Origin: Streptomyces minutiscleroticus
Lineage (GTDB): Bacteria; Actinomycetota; Actinomycetes; Streptomycetales; Streptomycetaceae
Assembly: GCF_014650875.1 (NCBI RefSeq)
Contig: NZ_BMVU01000002.1
Location: forward strand, 1-64,000
Length of the DNA stretch: 64,000 nt
Direction: 5' to 3'
How positions within the stretch are numbered: position 1 is the first letter of the stretch; each line of letters begins with the position of its first letter. Position numbers and translations under genes: made by a program. The notes under the pieces are model-generated. The model was not told the origin of the DNA and did not search any database. It saw only the letters and a list, made by a program, of their open reading frames with translations. Below are positions 33,996 to 42,762 of the stretch, piece by piece.

Positions 33996-34634
33996 GTGGC
34001 AACGTTCCGACTCCAAGGCAGCAAGGTGCTGGCCGTCGACATGACCGGCGACGCCGTGAAGGCGAAGAACGGCTCGATGGTCGCCTACGACGGGCAGATG
34101 GCCTTCAAGAAGCTGAGCGGCGGCGGTGAGGGCCTGCGCGGCATGGTCACGCGCCGCATCACCGGCGAGCAGATGACCGTGATGGAGGTGAAGGGGCACG
34201 GGACCTGCTGGTTCGCGGACCGGGCCAGCGAGATCAACCTGGTGGACCTGCGGGGGGACAGGCTCTTCGTCGAGTCGAGCAACCTGCTCGCGACGGACGC
34301 GGGGCTGCGCACCGGCACGTCGTTCACGGGCCTGCGCGGCGCCTCCCAGGGCAACGGGCTGTTCACGACGACCGTCGAGGGCCACGGGCAGGCGGCGCTC
34401 CTGTCGGACGGCCCGGCGGTGGTGCTGCGGGTGAGCGCGCAGTACCCGCTCACGGTCGACCCCGGGGCGTACATCGCGCACCAGGGGAACGTGCGGCAGT
34501 CCTTCCAGTCCGGCGTGACGTTCCGCACCTTCATGGGCGAGGGCGGCGGCGAGGCATTCCAGATCCGCTTCGAGGGCGACGGGCTCGTCTACGTCCAGCC
34601 CTCCGAGCGCAACACGATCGCGGGGGACGTCTGA
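33996..34634 (+). CDS. AIM24-family protein (first of three)
   Basis: 212 aa, all-beta: VATFRLQGSKVLAVDMTGDAV, GSMVAYDGQMAF, MVTRRITGEQMTVMEVKGHGTCWFAD, GLFTTTVEGHGQAALLS, DPGAYIAHQGNV. AIM24 (TIGR00266-like) domains form a trimeric beta-prism similar to TRAP; no enzymatic activity is established. GTG 33996 is chosen because the family core begins there; no clear ribosome site, so it may be leaderless. Its stop overlaps the second gene (TGATG). The 270-bp region before it is GC-rich with no feature besides the divergent promoter. Confidence 0.85.
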   Translation: MATFRLQGSKVLAVDMTGDAVKAKNGSMVAYDGQMAFKKLSGGGEGLRGMVTRRITGEQMTVMEVKGHGTCWFADRASEINLVDLRGDRLFVESSNLLATDAGLRTGTSFTGLRGASQGNGLFTTTVEGHGQAALLSDGPAVVLRVSAQYPLTVDPGAYIAHQGNVRQSFQSGVTFRTFMGEGGGEAFQIRFEGDGLVYVQPSERNTIAGDV

Positions 34635-35284
34635 TGCCCTTCAGGGAGATCAACTCCAAGATGGTCGAGGCCACGGTCGTACCGGGGCAGCGCCTGTTCA
34701 GCCAGCGCGGCGCGATGCTCGCCTACAGGGGCGAGGTGTCCTTCACCCCGAACATGCAGGGCGGCCAGGGCGGGATCATGTCGATGATCGGCCGCCGCGT
34801 GGCGAACGAGGCCACCCCGCTCATGACCGTCGAGGGCAGCGGGACCGTGCTGTTCGGGCACGGCGGCCACCACGTCCAGGTGATCGAACTCGCGGGCGAC
34901 ACCCTCTACGTGGAGGCGGACCGGCTGCTCGCCTTCGACGGCGCCCTGGAGCAGGGCACGATGTTCATGGGCTCGCAGGGCGGCGTCATGGGCATGGTGC
35001 GCGGGCAGGTCACAGGCCAGGGCCTGTTCACCACGACCCTGAGGGGGCACGGCTCGGTCGCCGTCATGGCGCACGGCGGCGTCATCGAGGTGCCGATCAC
35101 CCCGCAGCGCCCGGTCCACGTCGACCCGCAGGCGTACGTGGCGCACCACGGCGACGTGCGCAACAAGCTGTCGGCGGCGCTCGGCTGGCGCGACATGGTG
35201 GGGCGCGGCTCGGGCGAGGCGTTCCAGCTGGAGCTCAGCGGCAGCGGCGCGGTGTTCGTCCAGGCCTCGGAGGAGAAGCTGTGA
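34634..35284 (+). CDS. AIM24-family protein (second of three)
   Basis: 216 aa with the same repeated beta pattern (RLFSQRGAMLAYRGEVSFTPNMQG; GSGTVLFGHGGHHVQVIELAGDTLYVEADRLLAFDG; GLFTTTLRGHGSVAVMAHGG; DPQAYVAHHGDV). Met/Gly-rich loop QGGIMSMIGRRV. It shares only part of its sequence with the first copy, so the duplication is old. ATG 34634 overlaps the first gene's TGA; its own stop overlaps the third gene in GTGA. The three products probably assemble together. Confidence 0.85.
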   Translation: MPFREINSKMVEATVVPGQRLFSQRGAMLAYRGEVSFTPNMQGGQGGIMSMIGRRVANEATPLMTVEGSGTVLFGHGGHHVQVIELAGDTLYVEADRLLAFDGALEQGTMFMGSQGGVMGMVRGQVTGQGLFTTTLRGHGSVAVMAHGGVIEVPITPQRPVHVDPQAYVAHHGDVRNKLSAALGWRDMVGRGSGEAFQLELSGSGAVFVQASEEKL

Positions 35285-36072
35285 ACGCGTACGGAGCCCC
35301 GGGGCCGGTCGTCCACGACCCCACGACCCTGCCGGCGGACGACAACGTCGACGCCTACACCTTCTGCGTGGAGCTCAAGGGGAGCCAGTGGTTCCTGCAG
35401 AAGGGCAAGATGATCGCCTACTACGGCACGATCGACTTCAACGGCGTCGGGCACGGCCGTCTCGACCGTCTCGTGCGCACGAGTTTTCATTCGCCGTTGC
35501 ACGCGAGCGACTGGGTCGTCGCGGAGGGCTCGGGCAAGATGCTCCTGGCCGACCGGGCCTTCGACGTCAACTCCTACGACCTCGACGACGGCAATCTGAC
35601 CATTCGCTCCGGCAATCTCCTCGCTTTTCAGCCAAGTCTCGCGTTGAAGCAATCCATCGTGCCGGGGTTCCTGACGCTGATCGGGACGGGAAAGTTCGTG
35701 GCGGCGTCCAACGGCCCGGTGGTCTTCATGGAGCCGCCGATCCGCGTCGACCCGCAGGCGCTGGTCGGCTGGGCGGACTGCCCCTCGCCCTGCCACCACT
35801 ACGATCACGGCTACATGACGGGCGTCATGGGCGGTCTACGTGCACTGACGGGCATCGGCGGGGCCTCCGGCGAGGAGCACCAGTTCGAGTTCGTGGGCGC
35901 GGGCACCGTCCTGCTGCAGTCCTCCGAGGAGCTGATGGCGGAACAGAACACCGGCGTGGTGCCCCCCGGGGACGGCGTACCCGGCGGGGTGGCCGGGCAG
36001 CACGGACAGCAGTCCGGCGCACCGCGCCTTCCCGGACAGCTGGGTGACCTCCAGCGTCGCTTCGGGCTGTGA
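35281..36072 (+). CDS. AIM24-family protein (third of three)
   Basis: 263 aa, longer than its neighbours owing to an N-terminal stretch and a C-terminal Gly/Pro/Gln tail (about 220-263). Core: SQWFLQKGKMIAYYGTIDFNG, VVAEGSGKMLLADRAFDVNSYDL, NLTIRSGNLLAFQPSLALKQ, DPQALVGW, then a Cys/His cluster CPSPCHHYDHGYM not present in the other two, which could bind metal. Two stretches (about 35480-35505 and 35595-35665) are AT-richer and use codons such as TTT and CTT that the neighbours avoid. Confidence 0.83.
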   Translation: MNAYGAPGPVVHDPTTLPADDNVDAYTFCVELKGSQWFLQKGKMIAYYGTIDFNGVGHGRLDRLVRTSFHSPLHASDWVVAEGSGKMLLADRAFDVNSYDLDDGNLTIRSGNLLAFQPSLALKQSIVPGFLTLIGTGKFVAASNGPVVFMEPPIRVDPQALVGWADCPSPCHHYDHGYMTGVMGGLRALTGIGGASGEEHQFEFVGAGTVLLQSSEELMAEQNTGVVPPGDGVPGGVAGQHGQQSGAPRLPGQLGDLQRRFGL

Positions 36073-36087
36073 GCGGTAGTCTGCGGA

Positions 36088-36119
36088 GTGTGACATCGAA
36101 CGCGTGCGCACTGTCACAC
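36088..36119 (+). terminator. GTGTGACA...TGTCACAC dyad after the AIM24 operon
   Basis: Perfect 8-bp arms (36088-36095, 36112-36119) separated by 16 bp, 15 bp past the AIM24 operon stop and 45 bp before the marR start. Either a weak terminator or an operator for the marR gene. Confidence 0.4.
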
Positions 36120-36152
36120 CACTCTCACTAGTTCGCCTTTCAACATTTTAGG

Positions 36153-36158
36153 TAGACT
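36153..36158 (+). promoter_or_regulatory. -10 TAGACT of marR, leaderless
   Basis: TAGACT ends six bases before ATG 36165 in a locally AT-rich stretch; the transcript would start at or next to the ATG. The -35 is weak. Confidence 0.5.
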
Positions 36159-36164
36159 GCATCC

Positions 36165-36641
36165 ATGGAGACCGAGACGGCCACGCGCTGGCTGAACGAC
36201 GCGGAGCAGGGCGCCTGGCGCACCCACCTGGAGGTCAACAGGCTGTTGACGTACCAGCTCGAGAAGGACCTCCAGCCGTTCGGCCTGACCATGAACGACT
36301 ACGAGATCCTGGTGAACCTCTCCGAGTCGGAGGACGTACGGATGCGGATGAGCGACCTCGCGGCCGCCACCCTCCAGTCCAAGAGCCGCCTCTCGCACCA
36401 GATCACCCGTATGGAGAGCGCGGACCTCGTGCGCCGCGAGAACTGCGAGTCCGACCGCCGCGGCCTGTACGCCGTCCTCACCGAGCACGGCCTGGAGACC
36501 ATGAGGAAGGTCTCGCCACATCATGTCGCGTCGGTGCGGCGGCACTTCATCGACCTGCTGCCGCCCGACTCGCTGGAGGAGCTGCACAAGGCGCTGGCAC
36601 CCATCGCCGAGCACCTGCGGGGGCACCGGGGCCGCCCCTGA
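36165..36641 (+). CDS. MarR-family transcriptional regulator
   Basis: 158 aa. Helices: TYQLEKDLQPFGLTMNDYEIL, winged HTH MRMSDLAAATLQSKSRLSHQ (about 65-85) and wing CESDRRGLYAVLTEHG. It contains a single Cys (NCESD) at the wing, as in some redox-sensing MarR/OhrR proteins, but the diagnostic N-terminal OhrR Cys is absent. Target genes unknown; the AIM24 operon upstream and the two-component system downstream are candidates. Confidence 0.87.
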   Translation: METETATRWLNDAEQGAWRTHLEVNRLLTYQLEKDLQPFGLTMNDYEILVNLSESEDVRMRMSDLAAATLQSKSRLSHQITRMESADLVRRENCESDRRGLYAVLTEHGLETMRKVSPHHVASVRRHFIDLLPPDSLEELHKALAPIAEHLRGHRGRP

Positions 36642-36698
36642 GCGGCCGCCCGGCCGGCCGCGACGCCCGAAGGACCGGGCCGGGGCCGGACGGACGGC

Positions 36699-38153
36699 CT
36701 AGTGCCGTGACCGGGCCGAGGGCAGGCGGAGCTCGAACAGGGCTCCGCCCGCGGGCGCTTCGCGCACCGTGAGCGAGCCGCCGTGCCGCTCGGCGACGTC
36801 CCGGGCGATGGCGAGCCCCAGGCCCGCCCCGCCGTCGTCGCGCGCGCGGGCGTCGTCCAGGCGCACGAAGCGCTCGAAGACCCGCTCCCGCTCGGCGGGC
36901 GGCACCCCCGCCCCGTCGTCGGCGACGCCGAGCACCGCCCGGCCGTCCCCGGTCCGCACGGAGACGGTGATCCGGGACCGGGCGTGCCGCTGCGCGTTGT
37001 CCAGCAGGTTGCCCAGCACCCGCGCCAGCTGCCCGCGCGAGCCGGTGACCTCGGCGGACACGCCGTCCGCGAGGTCGAGGTCCACCGGCACGCGGTCCGT
37101 CGTGCGCTGCGCCAGCTCCTCGCGGGCCAGCGCCGCCAGGTCCACCCGCCCGTCCTGGGGCCGCTCCCCCGCGTCGAGCCGGGCCAGCAGCAGCAGGTCG
37201 GCGGCCAGCCGCTCCAGCCGTACGGTGTCCTCGACGGCGCCCGCCACGTCGAGGAGGCCGGGGTGCGCGGCGCCCACCTCCAGCTGGGTGCGCAGCGAGG
37301 CGATGGGGCTGCGCAGCTCGTGCGAGGCGTCGGCGACGAACCGCCGCTGCCGCTCCACCGAGCGCTCCAGCGCGGCCAGCGTCTCGTTGGTGGTCCGGGC
37401 CAGCCGCGCGACCTCGTCGTGCGTGTCCGGCACCGGCACGCGCCGCGCCAGGTCCTCGGAGGCGGTGATCGCGGCCATCTCGGCGCGGATGCCCTCCACG
37501 GGCCGCAGCGCGCGCCGGGTCACCAGCCAGGTGACGGCGGCGACGACGGCCAGCAGCAGCGGGAAGCCGATCAGCATGACCGTCTGGGCCGTGCGCACCG
37601 CGCTCTGCTCCGCGGCGAGCGGCGCCCCGGCGTACACGGTGAGCGTGCCGCGGTCGTCCGTCTCCACCTGGACGGCGGCGAATTGGTAGTCGGCCGTGTC
37701 GTCGCCGATGGTCGCCGAACCGCCCGTGTGGTCCGCCTCGTCGGCGATCTCACCGGGCTCCAGGCCACCGCCGGTCCCGTCGTCGTCCGCCGCGTCCTCG
37801 TCGCCGTCCGCGTCGCGGCCGGCCGTGGCCGCGGTCCGCGGCACCACCCGGTCGGTGCCGGTGCCGCTGATCCGCCGCAGGTCCTCGCTGACGGCGACCA
37901 CCCGCCCGGAGGCGTCGACGACCTGGACCGGGGTGTCGTCGTCGTCCAGCGACAGGTCGCCGTAAGGGGTGCCGAGGGCGATGTCGGAGGCGACCTCCCG
38001 CGCGGCGCGCTCCGCCTCCGCGTTGGCCTGGTCGGTCAGGTTGGCCCCCAGGGACAGCAGCACGGCGATGCCCGCGGCGGTCAGCGCGACGGCGACCACC
38101 GCGCTCGCGGCGAGGGTGGCCCGGGCCCGTACGGAGCCGATCAGGCGCCTCAC
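36699..38153 (-). CDS. sensor histidine kinase (OmpR-system type)
   Basis: 484 aa. TM1 (about 12-33), extracytoplasmic domain (about 40-175) with an Asp/Gly-rich acidic insert (DADGDEDAADDDGTGGG), TM2 (about 180-200), HAMP, H-box FVADASHELRSPIAS, N-box LGNLLDNAQRHA, G-boxes GVADDGAGVP and GGAGLGLAIA. GTG 38153 overlaps the response regulator's stop (GTGA). The acidic sensor loop suggests a cation or cationic peptide as signal (inference). The last codons and stop (R-S-R-H-TAG) coincide with a copy of the repeat end CTAGTGCCGTGACCGG found also at 60284. Confidence 0.92.
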   Translation of the reverse strand: MRRLIGSVRARATLAASAVVAVALTAAGIAVLLSLGANLTDQANAEAERAAREVASDIALGTPYGDLSLDDDDTPVQVVDASGRVVAVSEDLRRISGTGTDRVVPRTAATAGRDADGDEDAADDDGTGGGLEPGEIADEADHTGGSATIGDDTADYQFAAVQVETDDRGTLTVYAGAPLAAEQSAVRTAQTVMLIGFPLLLAVVAAVTWLVTRRALRPVEGIRAEMAAITASEDLARRVPVPDTHDEVARLARTTNETLAALERSVERQRRFVADASHELRSPIASLRTQLEVGAAHPGLLDVAGAVEDTVRLERLAADLLLLARLDAGERPQDGRVDLAALAREELAQRTTDRVPVDLDLADGVSAEVTGSRGQLARVLGNLLDNAQRHARSRITVSVRTGDGRAVLGVADDGAGVPPAERERVFERFVRLDDARARDDGGAGLGLAIARDVAERHGGSLTVREAPAGGALFELRLPSARSRH

Positions 38154-38863
38154 CGCTCCTCCAGCCGGTAGCCCGCGCCGCGCACGGTGCGGATGAGGTC
38201 CGCGCCGAGCTTGCGGCGCAGCGTGCTGATGTACACCTCGACGATGTTGGGGTCGCCCTCGTAGGCGAAGTCCCAGACGTGCTCCAGGATCTCGGCCTTG
38301 GAGACCACCTCGCCGGCCCGCACCACGAGCTGCTCCAGGACGGCGAACTCCTTGGTGGTGAGCACGACCTCCTCCTGCGCGCGGAAGACGCGCCGGGCGG
38401 CGGTGTCGACCCGCAGGTCGCCGAGCACGTGCAGCGGCGAGCCCCCGGTGGTCCCGCGCCGGCGCAGCAGCGCCTTCACCCGCGCGACCAGCACGACGTA
38501 CGAGAACGGCTTGGTGAGGTAGTCGTCGGCGCCGGTGTCCAGGCCCTCGGCCTCGTCGTACTCGCCGTCCTTGGCCGTGAGCATCAGGATCGGCACGTCG
38601 TTGCCGGCGGCGCGCAGGGCGGCGCACACCCGGTAGCCGTTCAGGCCCGGCAGCATGATGTCGAGGACGACGAGGTCGTACGCGCCCTCGCCGGCCCGCT
38701 GCAGGCCCTCCAGGCCGTCGTGGACGACGTCGACGGCGTACCCCTCGGCCGTCAGGCCCTTGGCCAGCGACAGGGCGAGACGCCGCTCGTCCTCGACGAT
38801 CAGCAGGCGGTGGGGGCGGCGCCCGGTGTCGGCGGGGGCGGGGCGGTGACGGGACATGGACAT
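38150..38863 (-). CDS. response regulator, OmpR/PhoB family
   Basis: 237 aa. Receiver with acidic pocket IVEDERRL, phosphoacceptor Asp in LVVLDIMLPGLNGYR, Lys in YLTKPFSYVVLVARV; C-terminal winged helix (about 140-235: VLTTKEFAVLEQL, VYISTLRRKLGADLIRTVRG). Cognate of the overlapping kinase. Divergent from a PepSY-domain protein, presumably a target, because such pairs commonly are co-regulated. The ATG at 38863 or 38857 (MSMSRH) are both possible. Confidence 0.93.
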   Translation of the reverse strand: MSMSRHRPAPADTGRRPHRLLIVEDERRLALSLAKGLTAEGYAVDVVHDGLEGLQRAGEGAYDLVVLDIMLPGLNGYRVCAALRAAGNDVPILMLTAKDGEYDEAEGLDTGADDYLTKPFSYVVLVARVKALLRRRGTTGGSPLHVLGDLRVDTAARRVFRAQEEVVLTTKEFAVLEQLVVRAGEVVSKAEILEHVWDFAYEGDPNIVEVYISTLRRKLGADLIRTVRGAGYRLEER

Positions 38864-39006
38864 GCGTACAGCCTCGCAAAACGAAGCTGAAGAACCCTTC
38901 AGGCTCCTTCAGGCGCGCTTCAGCGACCCTTCGGCACGGTGGATGACGTCGCACACCGATGCATCCGGCACGTCCGGTGCATCCGACGCCTACGGGAGGA
39001 ACACTC

Positions 39007-39720
39007 ATGAAGCGCAACATCGTGATCGCCACCGTCGCCGCCGCGGCCCTGATCGGCGGCGGTACGGCCACCGCCCTCGCGGTGACGGACGACGGCACGG
39101 CGTCCGCCCGGCCGTCGGAGGAGCGGACGGACGGCGGCGCGCGGGCCGGGACGACCGCGGACCGGGACGACGACCGCGACGACCGCGACGACGGCCGGGA
39201 CGACGCGGACGACGACCGCGACGGACGGGACGGCACGGACGACGACACCGCCGCGTCCGCCGCTCCGGGCGGGGTGACGGCGGCCGAGGCCATCGAGGCG
39301 GCGCTGCGGGACACCTCCGGCACGGCCGTCTCCGCCGACCTGGACGACGACGGCGGCCGCACCGCGTGGGACGTCGACGTTCTGGGCGGCGACGGCACCT
39401 GGCACAGCGTCCGGATCGACCCGGACTCCGCGAAGGTCCTGGACTCGCGGAAGGAGACCGGCGAGGACGACGACACCGCCGAGGTGCGGGCCGCGCTGAA
39501 GGGCTCGTCGACCACCGCCGCCGAGGCGGCGAGGGCGGCCGCCGCGAAGGGCACGGTCACCTCGGTCGACCTGGACGACGACGGCACGCCGGCCTGGGAG
39601 GCCGAGACCCGCGCGAAGGACGGCACGGAGCGCGACTGGCGCGTGGCCCTCGACGGCGACCGCGTGACGCAGGAGCGGGCGGACCGCGACGACGCCGCGG
39701 ACGACGGCGACGACGACTGA
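39007..39720 (+). CDS. secreted PepSY-domain protein
   Basis: 237 aa. Signal peptide MKRNIVIATVAAAALIGGGTA-like, then an Asp/Arg-rich linker of repeated DDRD units (about 50-80) and two PepSY-like modules (about 88-150 and 155-230; VTAAEAIEAALRDTSGTAVS..., TTAAEAARAAAAKGTVTS...), each followed by a VDLDDDG/W..V pattern. PepSY domains are thought to inhibit or scaffold proteases outside the cell. ATG 39007 follows GGGAGGA. Divergent from the two-component system, probably under its control. The extreme Asp content resembles cation-binding exported proteins. Confidence 0.85.
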   Translation: MKRNIVIATVAAAALIGGGTATALAVTDDGTASARPSEERTDGGARAGTTADRDDDRDDRDDGRDDADDDRDGRDGTDDDTAASAAPGGVTAAEAIEAALRDTSGTAVSADLDDDGGRTAWDVDVLGGDGTWHSVRIDPDSAKVLDSRKETGEDDDTAEVRAALKGSSTTAAEAARAAAAKGTVTSVDLDDDGTPAWEAETRAKDGTERDWRVALDGDRVTQERADRDDAADDGDDD

Positions 39721-39891
39721 CGCACCGGCCGCCCGGCGCACTCCCCCGGACCCACGTCCCGGCCGCCGCACCCCGGCCCGCGCCCCGCGCGTCCCCACGG
39801 CGCCGCGCCCCCGGCGCCACGACGGCCCGGTGCCCCGAAGGCCGCGCACCGCGGCCGCCGGGGCGCCGGGCCGCCCGGCGTGGTGCCTCAA

Positions 39892-39909
39892 GGCCCGTCC
39901 GTACGGGCC
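39892..39909 (-). terminator. meaB terminator
   Basis: GGCCCGT-ccgt-ACGGGCC immediately after the meaB stop. The remaining spacer 39721-39891 is GC-rich without other structure that I can support. Confidence 0.6.
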
Positions 39910-39911
39910 CC

Positions 39912-40868
39912 TCAGTTCTCCGTCAGGCCCGCCACCAGCTCGTCCGCCGCGCGGTACGGATCCGTCTCACCGCTGACGATGCGCTCGGCGAGGGCGCTCA
40001 GGCGGCGGTCGCCGCGCAGGTCGCCGATGCGCTCGCGCAGCGCCGTGACGGCGATCGTCTCGACCTCGCGGGCCGCGCGGGCCCGCCGCCGCCCGTCGAG
40101 GACGCCGCGTTCGTCCATCCACGCGCGGTGCTTCTCCAGCGCCTCGACGACCTCGTCGACGCCCTCCCCGCGCGCGGCGACCGTCTTCACGATCGGCGGC
40201 CGCCAGTCGCCGGGTGCCCGGGACTCCCCGAGGCCGAGCATGTGGTTGAGCTCGCGGGCGGTGGCGTCGGCCCCGTCGCGGTCCGCCTTGTTGACGACGT
40301 ACACGTCGCCGATCTCCAGGATCCCGGCCTTGGCCGCCTGGATGCCGTCCCCCATGCCGGGGGCCAGGAGCACCACGGAGGTGTCGGCCTGGGAGGCGAT
40401 CTCCACCTCGGACTGGCCCACGCCGACCGTCTCGACCAGGATCACGTCGCAGCCCGCGGCGTCCAGCACCCGGATCGCCTGCGGCGCGGCCCACGCGAGG
40501 CCGCCGAGGTGGCCGCGCGTCGCCATGGAGCGGATGTAGACGCCGGGGTCGGAGGCGTGCTCGGACATCCGCACCCGGTCGCCCAGCAGCGCGCCGCCGG
40601 AGAACGGCGAGGACGGGTCGACGGCGAGCACGCCGACCCGCCTGCCCTGCTTGCGGTACGCGGTCACCAGCGCCGACGTGGAGGTCGACTTGCCGACGCC
40701 CGGCGAGCCGGTGAGCCCGACGACGTACGCCCCTCCGGTCAGCGGCGCCAGCGCCGCCATCACCTCGCGCAGCTGCGGGGACGCTCCCTCCACCAGGGAG
40801 ATGAGCCGGGCCACGGCCCGCGGCCTGCCCTCCCTGGCCTGGGCCACCAGCGTGGGGACGTCCTGCAT
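39912..40868 (-). CDS. meaB: MeaB-type GTPase, chaperone of B12-dependent acyl-CoA mutase
   Basis: 318 aa G3E-family GTPase (also named ArgK). Walker A GSPGVGKST (54-62), DPSSPFSGGALLGDRVRM base/Mg region, switch VILVETVGVGQSEVE, NKAD specificity motif (VVNKADRDGADA). It loads or protects adenosylcobalamin on methylmalonyl-CoA or isobutyryl-CoA mutase. Located 8 kb from icmA and next to methylmalonyl-CoA epimerase, so it probably serves one or both mutases. ATG 40868. Confidence 0.95.
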   Translation of the reverse strand: MQDVPTLVAQAREGRPRAVARLISLVEGASPQLREVMAALAPLTGGAYVVGLTGSPGVGKSTSTSALVTAYRKQGRRVGVLAVDPSSPFSGGALLGDRVRMSEHASDPGVYIRSMATRGHLGGLAWAAPQAIRVLDAAGCDVILVETVGVGQSEVEIASQADTSVVLLAPGMGDGIQAAKAGILEIGDVYVVNKADRDGADATARELNHMLGLGESRAPGDWRPPIVKTVAARGEGVDEVVEALEKHRAWMDERGVLDGRRRARAAREVETIAVTALRERIGDLRGDRRLSALAERIVSGETDPYRAADELVAGLTEN

Positions 40869-40972
40869 CACAGCTCCGTTCCGGGTCGTGCCGAGAAGAC
40901 GTACAGACGGGCAGTCGGACCACTGCCACACGTACCAGTGGACGTACGAGGCGTACCGTTCGTGCCCGGAGG

Positions 40973-42175
40973 TCAGGCCCGGGGCACGCGCAGGATCAGC
41001 GCGTCGCCCTGCCCGCCGCCGCCGCACAGCGCGGCCGCGCCCACCCCTCCGCCGCGCCGCCTCAGCTCCAGCGCGAGGTGCAGCACGAGCCGGGCGCCGG
41101 ACATGCCGATGGGGTGGCCGAGCGCGATGGCGCCGCCGTTGACGTTCACCTTCTCGGAGGTCACGCCGAGGTCCTTCATGGACTGCACGGCGACGGCCGC
41201 GAACGCCTCGTTGATCTCGATGAGGTCGAGGTCGGCGACGTCCAGGCCCTCCTTGGAGAGGGCGTGCCGGATGGCGTTGGAGGGCTGCGACTGCAGCGAG
41301 TTGTCCGGTCCCGCGACGTTGCCGTGGGCGCCGATCTCGGCGATCCACTCCAGGCCCAGCTCCTCGGCCCTGGCCCTGCTCATCACGACGACCGCCGCGG
41401 CGCCGTCGGAGATCTGCGAGGACGAACCGGCGGTGATCGTGCCGTCCTTCGCGAACGCCGGGCGCAGTTTGGCCAGCGACTCCGCGGTGGTCTCGGCGCG
41501 GATGCCCTCGTCCTTGCTGAACAGGACGGGCTCGCTCCTGCGCTGCGGGATCTCGACCGGGGTGATCTCGGCCTCGAAGATCCCGTTCTTCTGGGCGGCG
41601 GCGGCGCGCTGGTGGGAGAGGGCGGCGATCTCGTCCTGCTCGGGGCGGAGGATGCCCAGGCGCGTGTTGTGCTTCTCCGTGGACTCGCCCATGGCGATGC
41701 CCTCGAAGGAGTCCGTCAGGCCGTCGTGCGCCATGGCGTCGAGCATCTCGATCGCCCCGTACTTGTGCCCCTCGCGGGACCCGGGCAGCAGGTGCGGCGC
41801 GTTGGTCATGGACTCCTGGCCGCCGGCGACGACGACGTCGAACTCGCCGGCGCGGATGAGCTGGTCGGCGAGGGCGATGGCGTCGAGCCCCGACAGGCAG
41901 ACCTTGTTGATCGTCAGCGCGGGCACGTTCATGGGGATGCCCGCCTTGACGGCGGCCTGGCGGGCCGGGATCTGCCCCGCACCGGCCTGGAGCACCTGGC
42001 CCATGATCACGTACTGCACCTGGTCGCCGCCGATCCCCGCACGGTCGAGGGCGGCCTTGATCGCGAAGCCGCCGAGGTCGGCTCCGGAGAAGGACTTCAG
42101 GGAGCCGAGCAGCCGTCCCATCGGGGTGCGGGCACCCGCGACGATCACGGAGGTGGTGCTGTTCGTTCCGGACAT
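40973..42175 (-). CDS. acetyl-CoA C-acetyltransferase (thiolase)
   Basis: 400 aa. Active-site Cys93 in [10 protein letters not shown], His in [10 protein letters not shown] and Cys in [12 protein letters not shown], with NEAFAAVA: a complete type II biosynthetic thiolase. It condenses two acetyl-CoA to acetoacetyl-CoA or cleaves ketoacyl-CoA. ATG 42175 with AGGAG upstream. The 3-hydroxybutyryl-CoA dehydrogenase at 58834 could use its product, leading toward butyryl-CoA, the IcmA product/substrate. Confidence 0.95.
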   Translation of the reverse strand: MSGTNSTTSVIVAGARTPMGRLLGSLKSFSGADLGGFAIKAALDRAGIGGDQVQYVIMGQVLQAGAGQIPARQAAVKAGIPMNVPALTINKVCLSGLDAIALADQLIRAGEFDVVVAGGQESMTNAPHLLPGSREGHKYGAIEMLDAMAHDGLTDSFEGIAMGESTEKHNTRLGILRPEQDEIAALSHQRAAAAQKNGIFEAEITPVEIPQRRSEPVLFSKDEGIRAETTAESLAKLRPAFAKDGTITAGSSSQISDGAAAVVVMSRARAEELGLEWIAEIGAHGNVAGPDNSLQSQPSNAIRHALSKEGLDVADLDLIEINEAFAAVAVQSMKDLGVTSEKVNVNGGAIALGHPIGMSGARLVLHLALELRRRGGGVGAAALCGGGGQGDALILRVPRA

Positions 42176-42321
42176 GAGGAGCGGTCCCCTTCCAGCTTGT
42201 GCAGCCGAGGAGTGAACGAGGGTTTACTCGAATGTACTGAGCGGTACGCACGCCGTCATCCGGGCGGAAGTGTGATCGCGCGCACGTTGCGTAACCGCCC
42301 CGGGAGCGCTGCACTGTGGGC

Positions 42322-42762
42322 ATGCTGACGCGCATCGACCACATCGGGATCGCCTGCTTCGACCTCGACAGGACCGTCGAGTTCTACCGCTCGACGTACG
42401 GGTTCGAGGTCTTCCACACGGAGGTGAACGAGGAGCAGGGCGTCCGCGAGGCCATGTTGAAGATCAACGAGACCTCCGACGGCGGCGCCTCCTACCTCCA
42501 GCTCCTGGAACCCGTCCGCGAGGACTCCACCGTCGCGAAATGGCTGGCCAAGAACGGCGAGGGCGTCCACCACATCGCCTTCGGCACCGCCGACGTCGAC
42601 ACCGACGCGGCGGACATCAAGGACAAGGGCGTACGGGTCCTGTACGACGAGCCGCGCCGCGGCTCGATGGGCTCGCGCATCACGTTCCTGCACCCCAAGG
42701 ACTGCCACGGCGTCCTGACCGAACTGGTCACTTCGGCTCCCGTCGAGTCGGAAGGGCACTGA
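42322..42762 (+). CDS. mce: methylmalonyl-CoA epimerase
   Basis: 146 aa from ATG 42322 (GTG 42316 would add two residues). Vicinal oxygen chelate fold: TRIDHIGIACFDLD with metal ligand His7, EGVHHIAFG, and HPKDCHGVLTELV with the metal-binding Glu. It interconverts (2R)- and (2S)-methylmalonyl-CoA. Divergent from the thiolase gene. CACTGT just upstream may be a -10, giving a leaderless or near-leaderless mRNA. Confidence 0.95.
   Translation: MLTRIDHIGIACFDLDRTVEFYRSTYGFEVFHTEVNEEQGVREAMLKINETSDGGASYLQLLEPVREDSTVAKWLAKNGEGVHHIAFGTADVDTDAADIKDKGVRVLYDEPRRGSMGSRITFLHPKDCHGVLTELVTSAPVESEGH

Noticed and set aside
36088..36119. CRP site at GTGTGACA...TGTCACAC
   Set aside because: The arm spacing (16 bp) is wrong for TGTGA-n6-TCACA.
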